64,000 nucleotides of DNA from Aegilops tauschii subsp. strangulata (GCF_002575655.3 NC_053039.3:376937633-377001632); one strand, 5' to 3'. Counted from the first letter of the stretch, positions 10,842 to 22,280 are shown. Numbers and translations are program-made. The notes: a model not told the origin generated them from the letters alone.

Positions 10842-12110
10842 TGGAACCGGCAAGGAAAACCACTTTCAAACCTGCCCTCCGGCAGACCCGAATGGTCCTG
10901 CTTGTACATGGTGCATGTGGAGGCATGCATAAGATGACCCCAACTTTTGGGACCATGTGGGCATGGCCAATGTGGTCCCCTAGGGAAGGTGTGCACAAAT
11001 TCGGACACAAAACGCACGTTGCGTCACGTGGGGGCAGTGTTGTAGGGTTTTGTCGCCGGAAAAACCCTAGAAAATGCTTCGAGTGTCGGAAATGAACGAT
11101 ACTTGTCATGCATGCATGCCATGGTCATCCTAGGGTATGCATAAAGTTTGGGATCATTTGGTGGGACCGTCAAGGAAAACCACTTTCAGACCTGCCCTCC
11201 GGCAGACCCGAATGGTCCTGCTTGTACATGGTGCATGTGGAAGCATGCATGAGATGACCCCAACTTTTGGGACCATGTGGGCTTGGCCAATGTGGTCCCC
11301 CAGGCAAGGTGTGCACGAATTCGGACACAAAACGCACGTTGCGTCACGTGGGGGCAGTGTTGTAGGGTTTTGTCGCTGGAAAACCCCTAGAAAATGCATT
11401 GAGTGTCGGAAATGAACGATACTTGTCATGCATGCATGCCATGGTCATCCTAGGGTATGCATAAAGTTTGGGATCATTTGGTGGGACCGTCAAGGAAAAC
11501 CACTTTCAGACCTGCCCTCCGGTAGACCCGAATGGTCCTGCTTGTACATGGTGCATGTGGAAGCATGCATGAGATGACCCCAACTTTTGGGACCATGTGG
11601 GCTTGGCCAATGTGGTCCCCCAGGCAAGGTGTGCATGGATTCGGACACAAAACGCACATTGCGTCACGTGGGGGCAGTGTTGTAGGGTTTTGTCGCCGGA
11701 AAAACCCTAGAAAATGCATTGAGTGTCGGAAATGAACGATACTTGTCATGCATGCATGCCATGGTCATCCTAGGGTATGCATAAAGTTTGGGATCATTTG
11801 GTGGGACCGTCAAGGAAAACCACTTTCAGACCTGCCCTCCGGTAGACCCGAATGGTCCTGCTTGTGCATGGTGCATGTGGAAGCATGCATGAGATGACCC
11901 CAACTTTTGGGACCATGTGTGCTTGGCCAATGTGGTCCCCCAGGCAAGGTGTGCACGAATTCGGACACAAAACGCACGTTGCGTCACGTGGGGGCAGTGT
12001 TGTAGGGTTTTGTCGCCGGAAAAACCCTAGAAAATGCATCGAGTGACGGAAATGAACGATACTCGCCATGCATGCTTGCCATGGTCATCCTAGGGTGTGC
12101 ATACATTTTG
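10842..12110. repeat. Satellite-like tandem array, 320 bp period, four copies
   Basis: Monomers start at about 10842, 11161, 11481 and 11801 (GTGGGACCGTCAAGGAAAACC). Neighbouring copies differ at only a few positions, so they were homogenised or duplicated recently. Each monomer carries CATGCATG palindromes, a CACGTG core in GCGTCACGTGGGGG, and the sequence AAACCCTAGAAAATGC. All monomers are open for 60-90 codons in several frames, which follows from the shared sequence and is not evidence of coding. I do not recognise a named satellite. Confidence 0.9.
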
Positions 12111-14040
12111 GTCTCAATTGGTGAGACCGAAAAGATAAACCTGCTTCTAGTACATGGTGCATGTGGAGGCATGCATGAGATTGTCCCAACTAGATTTGAT
12201 TTAATAATATTTCAAGTATCAAACAGAAAATAAAATTTATAATTAGGAAGGACAACATATTATCTTACATTTAAAAAATAATTCAAATGTAAAAAAGATA
12301 AGATCTATCAGAATGAAGAAGTGCAATAGAAGATAACATATTATCTTACATTTTGGAAATATTTCAAATATAAAGAAGAGAACAAATATTAGAATGAAGA
12401 AGTGAAATAAAACAGAACATTTTATCTTATAAACTAAAATATTTCAAAAATAATTAAGATAAGAAATATTAGAATGAAGAATTGAAATAAAACACACCAT
12501 TTTAGTTTATATTTCGTAAATATTATCAATATACAAAAGAGAACGAACAAATGAAATAAAACACAACAGAATTTGGCATATTTTTTTAATTTTAGTAAAC
12601 ACTATTAGAAATAATATAGAAAAAAATATATTTGATTTTAAATATTAGAAATTCTGCACCACGGGCCTGCATCCTGGCCCATGAACGGCTGGGTTCCTAG
12701 TCGTATGTAGGCCGGGGTGTATGAATTCCCCTGCTCTGGTAGGTGGGCACATTTTTTTGGCATTTTGCCATGTGTTTTGATCTTCAAATCACACACTAAA
12801 TTATACACATGCTCACTTGCATTCAATACACTTTTTTTTTGCATAAATGACAAGTTAATGTTTTCACCTTCAAATCATCTAATAAATTTTACACCTGCTC
12901 ACTTACATGTAATACACATGGATATTAATGGGATTTCCAAAAAAATGAGGCCGTGGTGTATGAATTCTCCTCCCACATGCATGCCATGGTCATGGTGTGC
13001 AAAAAGTTTGGGATCATTTGGTGGGACCGGCAAGGAAAACCACTTTCAAACTTGCCCTCCGGCAGACCCGAATGGTCCGGCTTGTACATGGTTCATGTGG
13101 AGGCATGCATGAGATGACCCCAACTTTTTGGGAGCACGTGGGCATGGCCAATGTGGCCCCCCAGGCAAGGTGTGCACGAATTCGGACACAATACGCACAT
13201 TGCGTCACGTCGGGGCACTGTTCTAGGGTTTTATCACCGCAAAACGCCTACAAAATGCATAGAGTGTCGGAAATGAACGGTAGTTGCCAGGCATGCTTGC
13301 TATGCTCATCGTAGGGTGTGCATAAAAGTTTGGTATCAATTGGTGAGACCGAGAAGAAAAACCTGCTTGTAGTACATGGTGCAAGTGGAGGCATACATGC
13401 GATTGTCCCAACTATATTTGATTTAATAATATTTCAAGTATCAAACAGAAAAGAAAATTTATAATTAGGAAAGACAACCATGAAAAGTGAAATAAAAGAC
13501 AACATTATATCATACATTATTTAAATTTATAACTGGCAGAACAAAGAAAAAAGGAGAATATAGAAAACAGAAGAAAAATTTGAATGAATAAGTGCAATAA
13601 AAGACAACATATTATCTTACATTTAAAAAATAATTCAAATATAAAAAAGATAAGATCTATTAGAATGAAGAAGTGAAATAAAAGATAATATATTATCTTA
13701 CATTTTCAAAATATTTCAAATATAAAGAAGAGAACAAATATTAGAATGAAGAAGTGAAATAAAACAGAACATTTTATCTTACAAACTAAATATATTTCAA
13801 AATTAATAAATATAAGAAATATTAGAATGAAGAATTGAAATAAAACACACCATTTTAGTTTATATTTCGTAAATATTATCAATATACAAAAGAGAACGAA
13901 CAAATGAAATAAAACACAACAGAATTTGGCATAATTTTTTAATTTTAGTAAACACTGTTAGAAATAATATAGACAAAAAGAGATTTGATTTTAAATATTA
14001 GAAATATAAACAAGAAAAGAAATTTTGGAGTTAAGAAATG
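12111..14040. repeat. Higher-order repeat: AT-rich spacer duplicated around a diverged 320 bp monomer
   Basis: Two long blocks match: 12170-12645 and 13400-13990, both AT-rich and containing the same internal motif (TTAGAATGAAGAAGTG several times each). The second block has an insertion of about 130 bases at 13465-13590. Between them lies a diverged 320 bp monomer at 13012-13330 preceded by a shared segment (12650-13010, matching 14314-14690). The duplicated unit is about 1.2-1.7 kb depending on insertions. Origin is probably an unequal exchange within the satellite region. Confidence 0.75.
12650..12760 (+). pseudogene. Promoterless copy of the candidate snRNA-like gene
   Basis: Matches the 3' two thirds of the candidate RNA at 14237-14420, including both arms of the long stem (12659-12672 and about 12705-12718) and the terminal T7 run (12752-12758), but its 5' part and the USE/TATA promoter are missing; AT-rich spacer joins directly to TTCTGCACCACGGG. 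The 3' arm carries changes that weaken the stem. Confidence 0.45.
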
Positions 14041-14170
14041 AAAAACAAAGAGAATATCAAACAGATCAACGCACGGGTAAGGCTGCCCTGGGCCAGCCCG
14101 CCCGAATTGGGCCCAAGGCGGAGCCGCGCAAGGCACATCGCAGCGCAGAACCGTTGGGTGGTGGGAGTTT

Positions 14171-14214
14171 AGTCCCACCTCGCCAAGCGAGAGAGCGACG
14201 CACCGGTTTATATA
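14171..14214 (+). promoter_or_regulatory. Plant snRNA-type promoter: USE plus TATA with Pol III spacing
   Basis: AGTCCCACCTCG at 14171-14182 closely matches the plant upstream sequence element (RTCCCACATCG). TTTATATA follows at 14207-14214, 24 bases downstream. In plants a spacing of about 23-24 bases between USE and TATA directs RNA polymerase III (U6, U3), whereas about 33-34 directs Pol II. The match and spacing are seen directly; activity is inferred. Confidence 0.55.
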
Positions 14215-14236
14215 CCCGGCTGCAACTCCCCTCCCA

Positions 14237-14420
14237 AGCTCCTATCAATTGCAGGCAGTACATTGCCTAACTCTCGTCCCCTCTGCCCCGTGGGGCCTAC
14301 TAGCAGCTGAGATATTCTGCACCACGGGCCTGCATCCTGGCCCATGCACGGCAGGGTTCCTAGTCGTATGCAGGCCGTGGAGTATGAATTCTCCTGCTCT
14401 GGTAGGTGGGCACTTTTTTT
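14237..14420 (+). ncRNA. Candidate Pol III snRNA-like structured RNA (unrecognised family)
   Basis: From the expected start about 23 bases after the TATA box to a T7 run at 14414-14420 (a Pol III terminator) is about 180 bases with no earlier run of four T. It folds plausibly: AGGCA/TGCCT (14253-14257 with 14264-14268), a GCCCC/GGGGC palindrome at about 14285-14296, and a 13-pair stem with one bulged G between CCACGGGCCTGCAT (14322-14335) and ATGCAGGCCGTGG (14368-14380), closed further out by ATTC/GAAT. Sequence does not resemble U6, U3, 7SL or MRP RNA as I know them, and it lacks a plant telomere template, so telomerase RNA is unlikely. Start and end are inferred. Confidence 0.4.
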
Positions 14421-14689
14421 GGCATATTGCCATGTGTATTGATCTTCAATACACACACTAAATTATACACATGCTCACTTGCATTCAATACACAGTTTTT
14501 TGCACATATGACAAGTTAATGTTTTCACCTTCAAGTCATCTAATAAATTTTACACATGCTCACTTACGTGTAATACACATGGATATTAATGGGATTTCAA
14601 CAAAAATGAGGCCGTGGTGTATGAATTCTCCTCCCACATGCATGCCATGGTCATGGTGGGGTGTGCAAAAAGTTTGGGATCATTTGGTG

Positions 14690-14845
14690 GGTCCGGCAAG
14701 GAAAACCTCTTTCAAACTTGCCCTCCGGCAGACCCGAATGGTTCGGCTTGTACATGGTGCATGTGGGGGCATGCATGAGATGACCCCAACTTTTGGGAGC
14801 ATGTGAGCATGGCCAATGTGGCCCCCAGGCAAGGTGTGCACGAAT
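14690..14845. repeat. Truncated 320 bp monomer fused to a second array
   Basis: A copy of the 320 bp monomer runs to GTGCACGAATTCG and there switches abruptly into the next, unrelated repeat family (TAGGCATGATTGGCAC). The break marks the junction of the two arrays. Confidence 0.8.
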
Positions 14846-14848
14846 TCG

Positions 14849-15800
14849 TAGGCATGATTGGCACATGTGGGTCACCATGTTCAAGAAAGTTTGGGTGATT
14901 TGGAGGTGGTGGGAAAAATCACATTTGTTCAAAAACTGGCTTAAGTTAGACCAAATGGCCCCTCCGGAATGCGGTCATTTTTTCGACCACCTCCAAATCA
15001 CCTCAACTTTGGCACACATGATCTCTTGCACAAACAAAGATAGGTTTCCAAGGTTTTATATATTTTTGAATTTTGTTATTAATTTATAATGCCCTCTAGA
15101 CTGACTGGTCAAAACATCGGTCTATACCTCAGGGGGGCATTGTAAAATATTCTTTTTCCAAATTTTCTTTCATAGGCATGATTGGCACATGTGGGTCACC
15201 ATGTTCAAGAGAGTTTGTGTGATTTGGAGGTGGTGGGAAAAATCACATTTGTTCCAAAACTGGCTTAAGTGACCAAATGGCCCCTCCGGAATGCGGTCAT
15301 TTTTTCGACCACCTCCAAATCACCTCAACTTTGGCACACATGATCTCTTGCACAAACAAAGGTAGGTTTGCAAGGTTTTATATTTTTTTGAATTTTTTGT
15401 TAATTTATAATGCCCTCTAGACTGACTGGTCAAAACATCGGTCTATACCTCAGGGGGGCATTGTAAAATATTCTTGTTCCAAATTTTCTTTCATAGGCAT
15501 GATTGGCACATGTGGGTCACCATGTTCAAGAAACTTTGTGTGATTTGGAGGTGGTGGGAAAAATCACGTTTGTTCCAAAACTGGCTTAAGTTACACCAAA
15601 TGGCCCCTCTGGAATGCGGTCATTTTTTCGACCACCTCCAAATCACCTCAATTTTGGCACACATGATATCTTGCACAAACAAAGCTAGGTTTCCAAGGTT
15701 TTATATTTTTTTGAATTTTTTTAATTTATAATGCCCTCTAGACTGGCTGGTCAAAACATCGGTCTATACCTCAGGGGGGCATTGTAAAATATTCTTTTTC
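14849..15800. repeat. Second tandem array, about 322 bp period, three copies with internal inverted repeat
   Basis: Units start TAGGCATGATTGGCACATG at about 14849, 15172 and 15492. They end with GGGGGGCATTGTAAAATATTC. Each unit contains an imperfect palindrome: in the first, arm 14882-14922 pairs with 14973-15011 around the shared core GTGATTTGGAGGTGGT, with a loop of about 50 bases. Copies differ by single changes and small indels. No coding evidence. Confidence 0.88.
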
Positions 15801-15809
15801 CAAAATTTC

Positions 15810-16000
15810 TTTAAAATTTCTAATGCCCTCTTATATTTGTTTATAATGCCCTCTTATATTTTCTTTGAAATTTATAATGCCCTCTTATATTTTCTTTCTA
15901 TTGTTTTGAATTTTTTTAAATTTATAATGCCCTCTTATATTTGTTTATTTTTAATGCCCTCTTATATTTGTTTATTTTTTTAATGCCCTCTTAATTTTTG
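15810..16000. repeat. Degenerate minisatellite TAATGCCCTCTTATATTTG
   Basis: Six to seven copies of TAATGCCCTCTTATATTT separated by T-rich spacers of variable length. The core TAATGCCCTCT also occurs once in each unit of the adjacent 322 bp array, so the minisatellite appears to be an expansion of one segment of that unit. Confidence 0.8.
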
Positions 16001-16913
16001 AATTTTTTTATTTATAAAGTTAGGTTTCCAAGATGGCTAGGCTAGCCCATGCTTTTCCTTTTGTTTATTTTTACCCTTTTCCTTCAGTTTACATAAAAAT
16101 TACCTGAGCACTCAAAAAATAACGTAAAAATTACATGACCCCTCAAATAATAACATACCAAAAGTTCAAAAGGTATTTTTATCAAACACATCTTTTTGAA
16201 TATTTATATTTTCTTTTCTTATAAATAAGTGACATTTTCAAAATTCTAATAAGTAGGGTAATATAACTTTATTAAAAAATAAAGTAGATCTTACTTCAAA
16301 TTCCTTTTTTTGCACACATTATTTTTAACTAGTATTACATTACTCTTCTAAATTTACATTTAATTCCTTCACACTTTGATGACGGAATATTTGCTCTGTT
16401 ATTGCAACATTGGTTCAAATGATGGAACATTTGATCTTTTTGCTTATTCAAATTATGCATTGATGGAATGTGTGAGGATGAACAATTATCAGTAACTTTA
16501 CGAAACCCCATGTACTATAATTCATGACAGCCAATTTGGAACATTGCCAGATTCAATATATGGTATAATTGGCACATGCGCACAGCATGTTGCACTTGCC
16601 CACAGCATAGACAAGTCTTGCAGCATGTCTGAAGCAACACTGAAGCGCCATTTGTGATCATTACACCATCGAAACAATAAGTAAACATGAAGGAAGCATT
16701 CACCACCAATAAAGTTAAGGCCACACATATATAGATAGCATTCTAGGTTACCACCACAGGTACCAGGCAGTTCACAACAGATCCAGTTCCGACACACAAT
16801 ACATTACATTAATAGAGGTAGTTTCCAACCAGTTTAGACCCAGATGCAGCTTTCCAAAAGTAAAACATCATCAAATACGGCTTCCAGCTTCTGATGATCA
16901 GCATGATGTAGGA
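16001..16913. other. AT-rich spacer and 3' UTR of the zinc-finger gene
   Basis: 16000-16450 is AT-rich with no recognised feature. 16500-16913 lies directly downstream of the minus-strand zinc-finger gene and is likely its 3' untranslated region. Confidence 0.4.
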
Positions 16914-19488
16914 CTAGAGGTTAGGGTTTCTCAGGACCTTCAGGAAGGCAGAATGCTCAGCCCTGATCTTGTACTCATCACTGGAGATCGATGTAGCCCG
17001 GCAATGTTCCATCAGATGCTCCAATAACCCAGACCTGGGCTTGGGCTTGCTGCAGAAGGGGCAGCGGTACTTTTCCGTCCTCCAGTTGTGGTACATACCA
17101 GGTCCTTGGGCCCTGATCTTCAACACCACCTTCTCTTCAAACGACTCGACGTTCCCCTCGACCACATCATCTCCAGATTCATACTTCACACATTAATGAC
17201 TGACATTAATACATTATGCATTCAAATACTATAAACACGTAATATTAACTCAATGCACAAATAACATTTCAACTAGGCCTTACCTCATACGGCTCATCTT
17301 CATCAGAGTCATATGGGTAGAACCCAGTCTTGTCCCACTTCCTCTTGTTGCCCACAAGATCCTCCTCCTCCTGCTATATTGTCAAACAAGCACATCAATT
17401 ACAATGAATTGAATTACAGTTCAAAGAATGTCATTACAGACAAAATTGTGAATGTGAACCACATTGGTATGTTGCAAGTGACCAAATGCTTTCCTTATAA
17501 ATACATAATCTAAGCAATCAATCAACAGACAAATGCTTTCCTTCATAAATGCTAATGAAAATCCAAGCTGGATTCTTGACATTCCCTGGATTAACCCAAC
17601 ACTTTTCTTTTGAGGGAATCCCCCCCCCCCACACTACTTAATGGAAACATATAGTATATTTTGTTGCTAGGATCCTGCCTTGGAATGTTTACTTCATAGT
17701 TATACAATGGTGACATCCTAGCTGCATATTTTTGTAATTCATCATAAGTATTTGCACAAGAGGAAAATCTCTGGCCAGGTTAATTTTATGAGGTTGGACA
17801 ATAGGCCTGCCTACAACATTTGGTTTATAAAATTTTGGGCAAGGACAATATTTCAAGGCCATGTTACTGTTTTTGAGGCCACCCTTCTGCAATTGTAAAG
17901 TGAGTTATCTCTTAGCCCCCTAAATATAAAATTACATCCATTGCTACTAATTACACAAGCCAACTACAAATTTTAATATGCACAAATTACTGTTTTTGGG
18001 ATAATGCAGCAAAGCTCCTACACATATTAACATAATGCAGTACTTAATTAGGTACAACTTCAACTATAAATGCATACATCTCCAACAAACATCTAAAATT
18101 TCATTACTTACCTAAACAACAACAAATTATACTATAGATGAATCTTGTATCATCTAAATCAATTCATTGGCACATCAAATTAATGCATTCCAAATCAAAT
18201 ATGTTTCCATCCAGTATCATTGAACCACAGATCAAATCAAATAATCATATATGTCTGCAGCATTGAACTACAGAGCTAATAATCATATGACGTCTATCTG
18301 ACCTTAAATTCCCCCTTAAATAAGGTATTCAATCTCATACTAATTAAAATCTAACAAGCAAAAATTCCACTACTAACCACTTAAAAAACCCCAAGGTGCT
18401 TTTATCTCTGAAGCAACGGCATTGGAGAGGATGTTCAATGTTGTAAATATCTCTGAAGCAACGGCAAAATTCCACTACTAACCCAAACTAAATAAGCATA
18501 GACTGCCCCTTCCCCTCTCCTTCAGAAGCCCCAATCCAACACAAACAAATCCAGCCCTTGAGAAGCTCTTTTTGATTAACATGACAACACCCATTACATG
18601 AGCACATCCTTCACTATGTTTACAACCAAACTAATGCACCATCTAATCACCTCAGGTAGACATTTTCCAAAAACACAAGGACATGCACAACCCATCTCAT
18701 AGCCTCTGCCTGACAGGCATCAATCAAGCATCAAAGAACTGCAACTATGACAACATGCATCAATCAAGCATCTAAGAATTGCAACTATGACAGGCATAAT
18801 CCCTAGAACTAAGCATCCATTTAATTAATCATCAAGCCAAAGAACTAATGCAGGCACCAACCCAAACCAATATAGAAGTATATATTTGACTAATCCATCA
18901 TCTAATCCTCAAGCCAAACACCTAAAGAATTGCAAAAATTCCACTATTAATCTAATAAGCATCTGAAAAAACCCCATCCCTCAATCCGGCTACTTCTAAC
19001 CTAATCTAATAATCATATGAGGTCCACCATTCTTACACGAATCAAATACAGAAAAACCCTAATGCAGAGAAAACCCTACATCCAACAAATCTAACCAAAA
19101 AACCTTCTGGCCACAAACCCTACAATCTGAAAACTACCACATTAAAGTGATAAGCAGATACCTTCTGCTCCGCCTGCTCCTCACCAGAGCCGGCCTCCAC
19201 CTTCTCCACCTTCTCCACCTCGTGCGCCTCGCCAGAGCCCGCCTCCACCTTCTGCGCCTCGCCAGAGCCCGCCTCCACCTTCTGCGCCTCGCCGGAGATC
19301 GCCAGAGCGGGCGCATCTGGCTGGACTGCGCCGCTGCAGCCCGCCCCCGCCTTCTCCAAATCTGCAGCGGGGGAAGCACCGCGCTGGACGCCGGCACGTC
19401 CCCTCACAAAGGTGCCCGCAGCGACCTGCCACGCCTGCTCCACTAGATCTGCGCCCCAATCGGGGTGCTCGCCTCCTGCGTCCGCCAT
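16914..19488 (-). CDS. XS-type zinc-finger protein, 3 exons, with decapeptide repeats
   Basis: Exons (minus): 19488-19162, 17373-17284 and 17183-16914, with GT-AG borders and phase 0 throughout, giving about 228 residues. Exon 1 starts at ATG 19488 in a strong context (MADAGGEHPDWGADLVEQAW) and contains a Glu/Ala-rich tract made of 30 bp repeats coding GEAQKVEAGS. Exon 2 is acidic with a small basic patch (VGNKRKWDKTGFYPYDSDED). Exon 3 carries the zinc finger: KYRCPFC, then LLEHLMEHCRA and RAEHSAFLKVLR, matching the C-x2-C...H...H layout of the plant zf-XS domain found in SGS3-like and related proteins. No XS or coiled-coil domain follows, so it is shorter than SGS3. The large first intron (17374-19161) may hide a further exon. 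No frame damage seen. Function unknown; RNA-silencing involvement would be pure inference. Confidence 0.7.
17374..19161 (-). other. Large intron of the zinc-finger gene
   Basis: AT-rich, stop-rich on both strands. It holds small direct repeats, such as CATCAATCAAGCATC at about 18717 and 18758, and TCTCTGAAGCAACGGCA twice near 18410-18465. No additional exon could be supported. Confidence 0.5.
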
Positions 19489-20040
19489 GGCGATGGAGAG
19501 GATGCGGTGAGGGTGACGAGGAGGTTGGAGAGGAGAGGGAGTGGGGAGTGGGGAGAGGGAGACGATGCGGCGGGGGGAAATGGTGGGCGATGCGGCCGGA
19601 GGTGGTTGCCGTCCACATTTATATGATGGGACGGTTTTGGAATCTACCCGTGACACGTGCTACCCCACGCGCGAGCGGCTCCATGTGTGCACGAAACGCC
19701 GCCATATACAAATACGTATACGGCCGGGCATACGATCTAACCGGGCTCGTTCGGGCCTCCCAGGGCTCCTCGACGGCTATACGCGGGGGCAACAAAGACG
19801 ATCGTGCCCCTCGTTATGAACCGTTTTTGGTTCATCCTGGCCGTCGATGTGTTTTTCCACCTCGCGTTCAGCCCAGGGGGGAACACCGGAGCAGAAACGC
19901 TTGGCAGCATGGTGCTGAGGTGTATCAGTGGCGACCGCAATGTGCTCAGCTGTTTGCGTGCACGGAGGAGGTGCCGTTGGGCACCGTGGTGGCGTCGACG
20001 ATAGCTAGACCGAGCAAGGTTGATGCATCAGTACAGTTCT
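19489..20040. other. GC-rich upstream region of the zinc-finger gene
   Basis: Likely promoter and 5' leader of the minus-strand gene (19489-19640) followed by GC-rich sequence open in several frames. No conserved motif was recognised in these frames. Confidence 0.35.
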
Positions 20041-20359
20041 GAAGATGGAGCGGTGGCAGTTGGCAGAGGCGGCCTCTGAGAGCACGCCGGACCGGCGAGA
20101 CCCATGCCCGACAGGCGTCCTGGATGGGTCCTCAGGTCTTAGATGTTAGGTTTGGCTGCGATGTCTGTTTGGTATTAGGCCCAGACTATCTGCGCCCCTT
20201 CATCAACCGGATAGGTGTAGCGACAATTTGTTGCTTAGACGGCGGCTTTAGTCTTACTGTGGTATTACTTTGTAAGGTTTTGTGAGAATAATTAATAAAG
20301 TGGCTGTATGCATCGCCCAGATGCAGAGGCCGGGGGTTATCCTCCTTTTCTAAAAAAAA
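20041..20359 (+). mobile_element. 3' end of a LINE-type retrotransposon
   Basis: The segment ends ATTAATAAAGTGGCTGTATG, then ATGCAGAGGCCGGGGGTTAT, CCTCCTTTTC and an A8 run at 20352-20359. This arrangement (AATAAA, CATCG..CAGATGCAGAGGCCGGGGGT, short A-tail) is typical of 3' ends of grass LINEs. No reverse-transcriptase coding remains, so this is a 5'-truncated copy; its 5' border is uncertain. Confidence 0.5.
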
Positions 20360-21723
20360 GAGCTACACAACTTGATTCAAGGTTACGAAGGGATATAGGG
20401 CATCTATTGAGCAGGAGAAAAAATAATGGGCTGAGGCAAGGATATAGTGCTCAATTAGTAAAGAGATCTGTGGGAAGTGTAGCAACGGGATGCAAATGGA
20501 ACTTTTGTGACATACGGAAGTTGAGCAGAAGTTCAGAAAAGAAATTGCAATCGAAGTAGAACCTCTTCACCAAGAGAACATAGGGATTTTAAGTTTTTTG
20601 TAGCCTGCACCGGAGACTGTAGAGTTAAGTTTCTACATCTTAGTGTACTATTTAACTATATCAGGTTATTTACTATGTAGTAAATATTTGGTTTTGCCGT
20701 TGCTGATCATGTCCTTCTCTCTGTGCTTGGAAGCATAAACATACTTTGATCATTTTTTCAGTTAGGCTATACTTACATCCTTCTGCTAAGATTTTAGTGA
20801 TCTAATGATTATTCAGAAGGGGCGTTGCATGTTCCTAGATGCATAGCCTTTCTTATATACGTTTTCGTAACACTGGATTATTTAGGGATAACACTGGGAT
20901 TTAAGATAGATTATTTTGTTGAATTCTGAAACTGAAATCCGAATAAACCATATCTTGAGACGCCAGAATTATGGCACTTCAAATAAATGCTAATCTGCAC
21001 TCACACTCTTCTTGTGATTTTGTCAAAACTACTACTAAGCAAAGATATTTTACATGCTATAAGAACCAAGTTATGGCTTTTGTGTTCCGAGATAATAACT
21101 AACAAAAAATTAGGGAATAGTTATTTATAATACGGTTTACTAAAGCTGCATCAACTCTAGGTCCTTTGGCATGCCAACCATTTTTTCTAATACTAAATAT
21201 TGTTTCACAAAACCTGTCGCTTTTTTCATCATTGACACAATCATCGACCCTTGTTCGCGAATCGATTTTTTGACCCGTTGAATGGCTAATTGATTACAAC
21301 TGATAGTTGCTCCATAGGAGAGCGGGGTATTGTGGGCATTAATTGTGTGTCAAAGCCTCAAGGGAAGGGAGGACCAAGGAGAAGCTAAGCCGAGAAGGAG
21401 ACAAGATTCGGGCCTAGGCCACTCTTACTATGTTTTACCCGAGCCCTATGGAGGCATGCAGAAGTATGAGGGACTAGGACACTGGGCCTCGAGTTGCATA
21501 CATACACGCAGGACCCGCCATTCCACCATGAAACAAGGTCACAACAATATAAATCAAAATCGAGTGAGAGTATGAGGGGCTACGTATGGACCATATGCAT
21601 AGTATAACTGTTTATTGAAGAGTCTCGGATGATGAAAATTGAGGGTTCTTGCATACATGGTGCAGTTCGGTTCGACGTCTAGGTGGTCACATGTCCGGGC
21701 TGCCTTAATGATTGAGCGAGTTA
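20360..21723. other. Unassigned sequence
   Basis: No gene, terminal inverted repeat or tandem repeat seen. Short open frames are not supported by splice or motif evidence. Confidence 0.5.
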
Positions 21724-21890
21724 CAACCAGGAGCACCATGCCTCTCATGTAAGTGCATTCACATGTTACATGGTTACATGCGAGAATTTGTTTCTCCCGG
21801 TGTCCCAACCAGGAGCACCATGCCTCTCATGTAAGTGCATTCACATGTTACATGGTTACATGCGAGAATTTGTTTCTCCCGGTGTCCCAA
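21724..21890. repeat. 82 bp tandem duplication
   Basis: CAACCAGGAGCACCATGCC at 21724 recurs at 21806; the two 82 bp units are identical, implying a recent duplication. Confidence 0.92.
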
Positions 21891-21899
21891 ATGGGACGG

Positions 21900-22280
21900 T
21901 TGTTTGGGACACCTAGGTCTAGGTGCCCAGGCTCCTAGCCTTTCCACCATTAGATTGCATTTAGATGCGTGTTGTCGTAACAGGTATGTTTGCTAACGGA
22001 TTATTTCATTTGAAATCGCTGATCAAATTAATTATGATATAATCACAAATTGAATACCATAAATAAGGCCCCACACAGCATGCATGGTGACGTTTCATGT
22101 TGGGAGACATAATAGGAGAGAGAAAGTAATAATAAATGTGTCGTGATGCTATCTTAAACATGGATTATTTTACATGCAAGTAAATTAGGAAACAAATCAA
22201 TGATGGTGCATGTCGCTTAAAAACAAAAAGGCTTTAGCGGGTTGGACCCGATCAAGGTACCCAGGCACCTAGGTGCCCCA

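Noticed and set aside
10834..12069. Repeated 91-codon frames in each 320 bp monomer
   Set aside because: Sequence homogenisation copies any chance frame. There is no start context, codon bias or domain, and plus and minus strands are both open.
10842..12110. CRISPR-like or other direct-repeat array
   Set aside because: Units are long and continuous without unique spacers, and the genome is a plant.
14237..14420. Telomerase RNA as identity of the Pol III-like unit
   Set aside because: No CCCTAAA-type template was found in the segment, which plant telomerase RNAs need.
17613..17632. A C9-10 run as a possible regulatory G-quadruplex site
   Set aside because: It is a single short homopolymer without further C-tracts, in an intron-like region.
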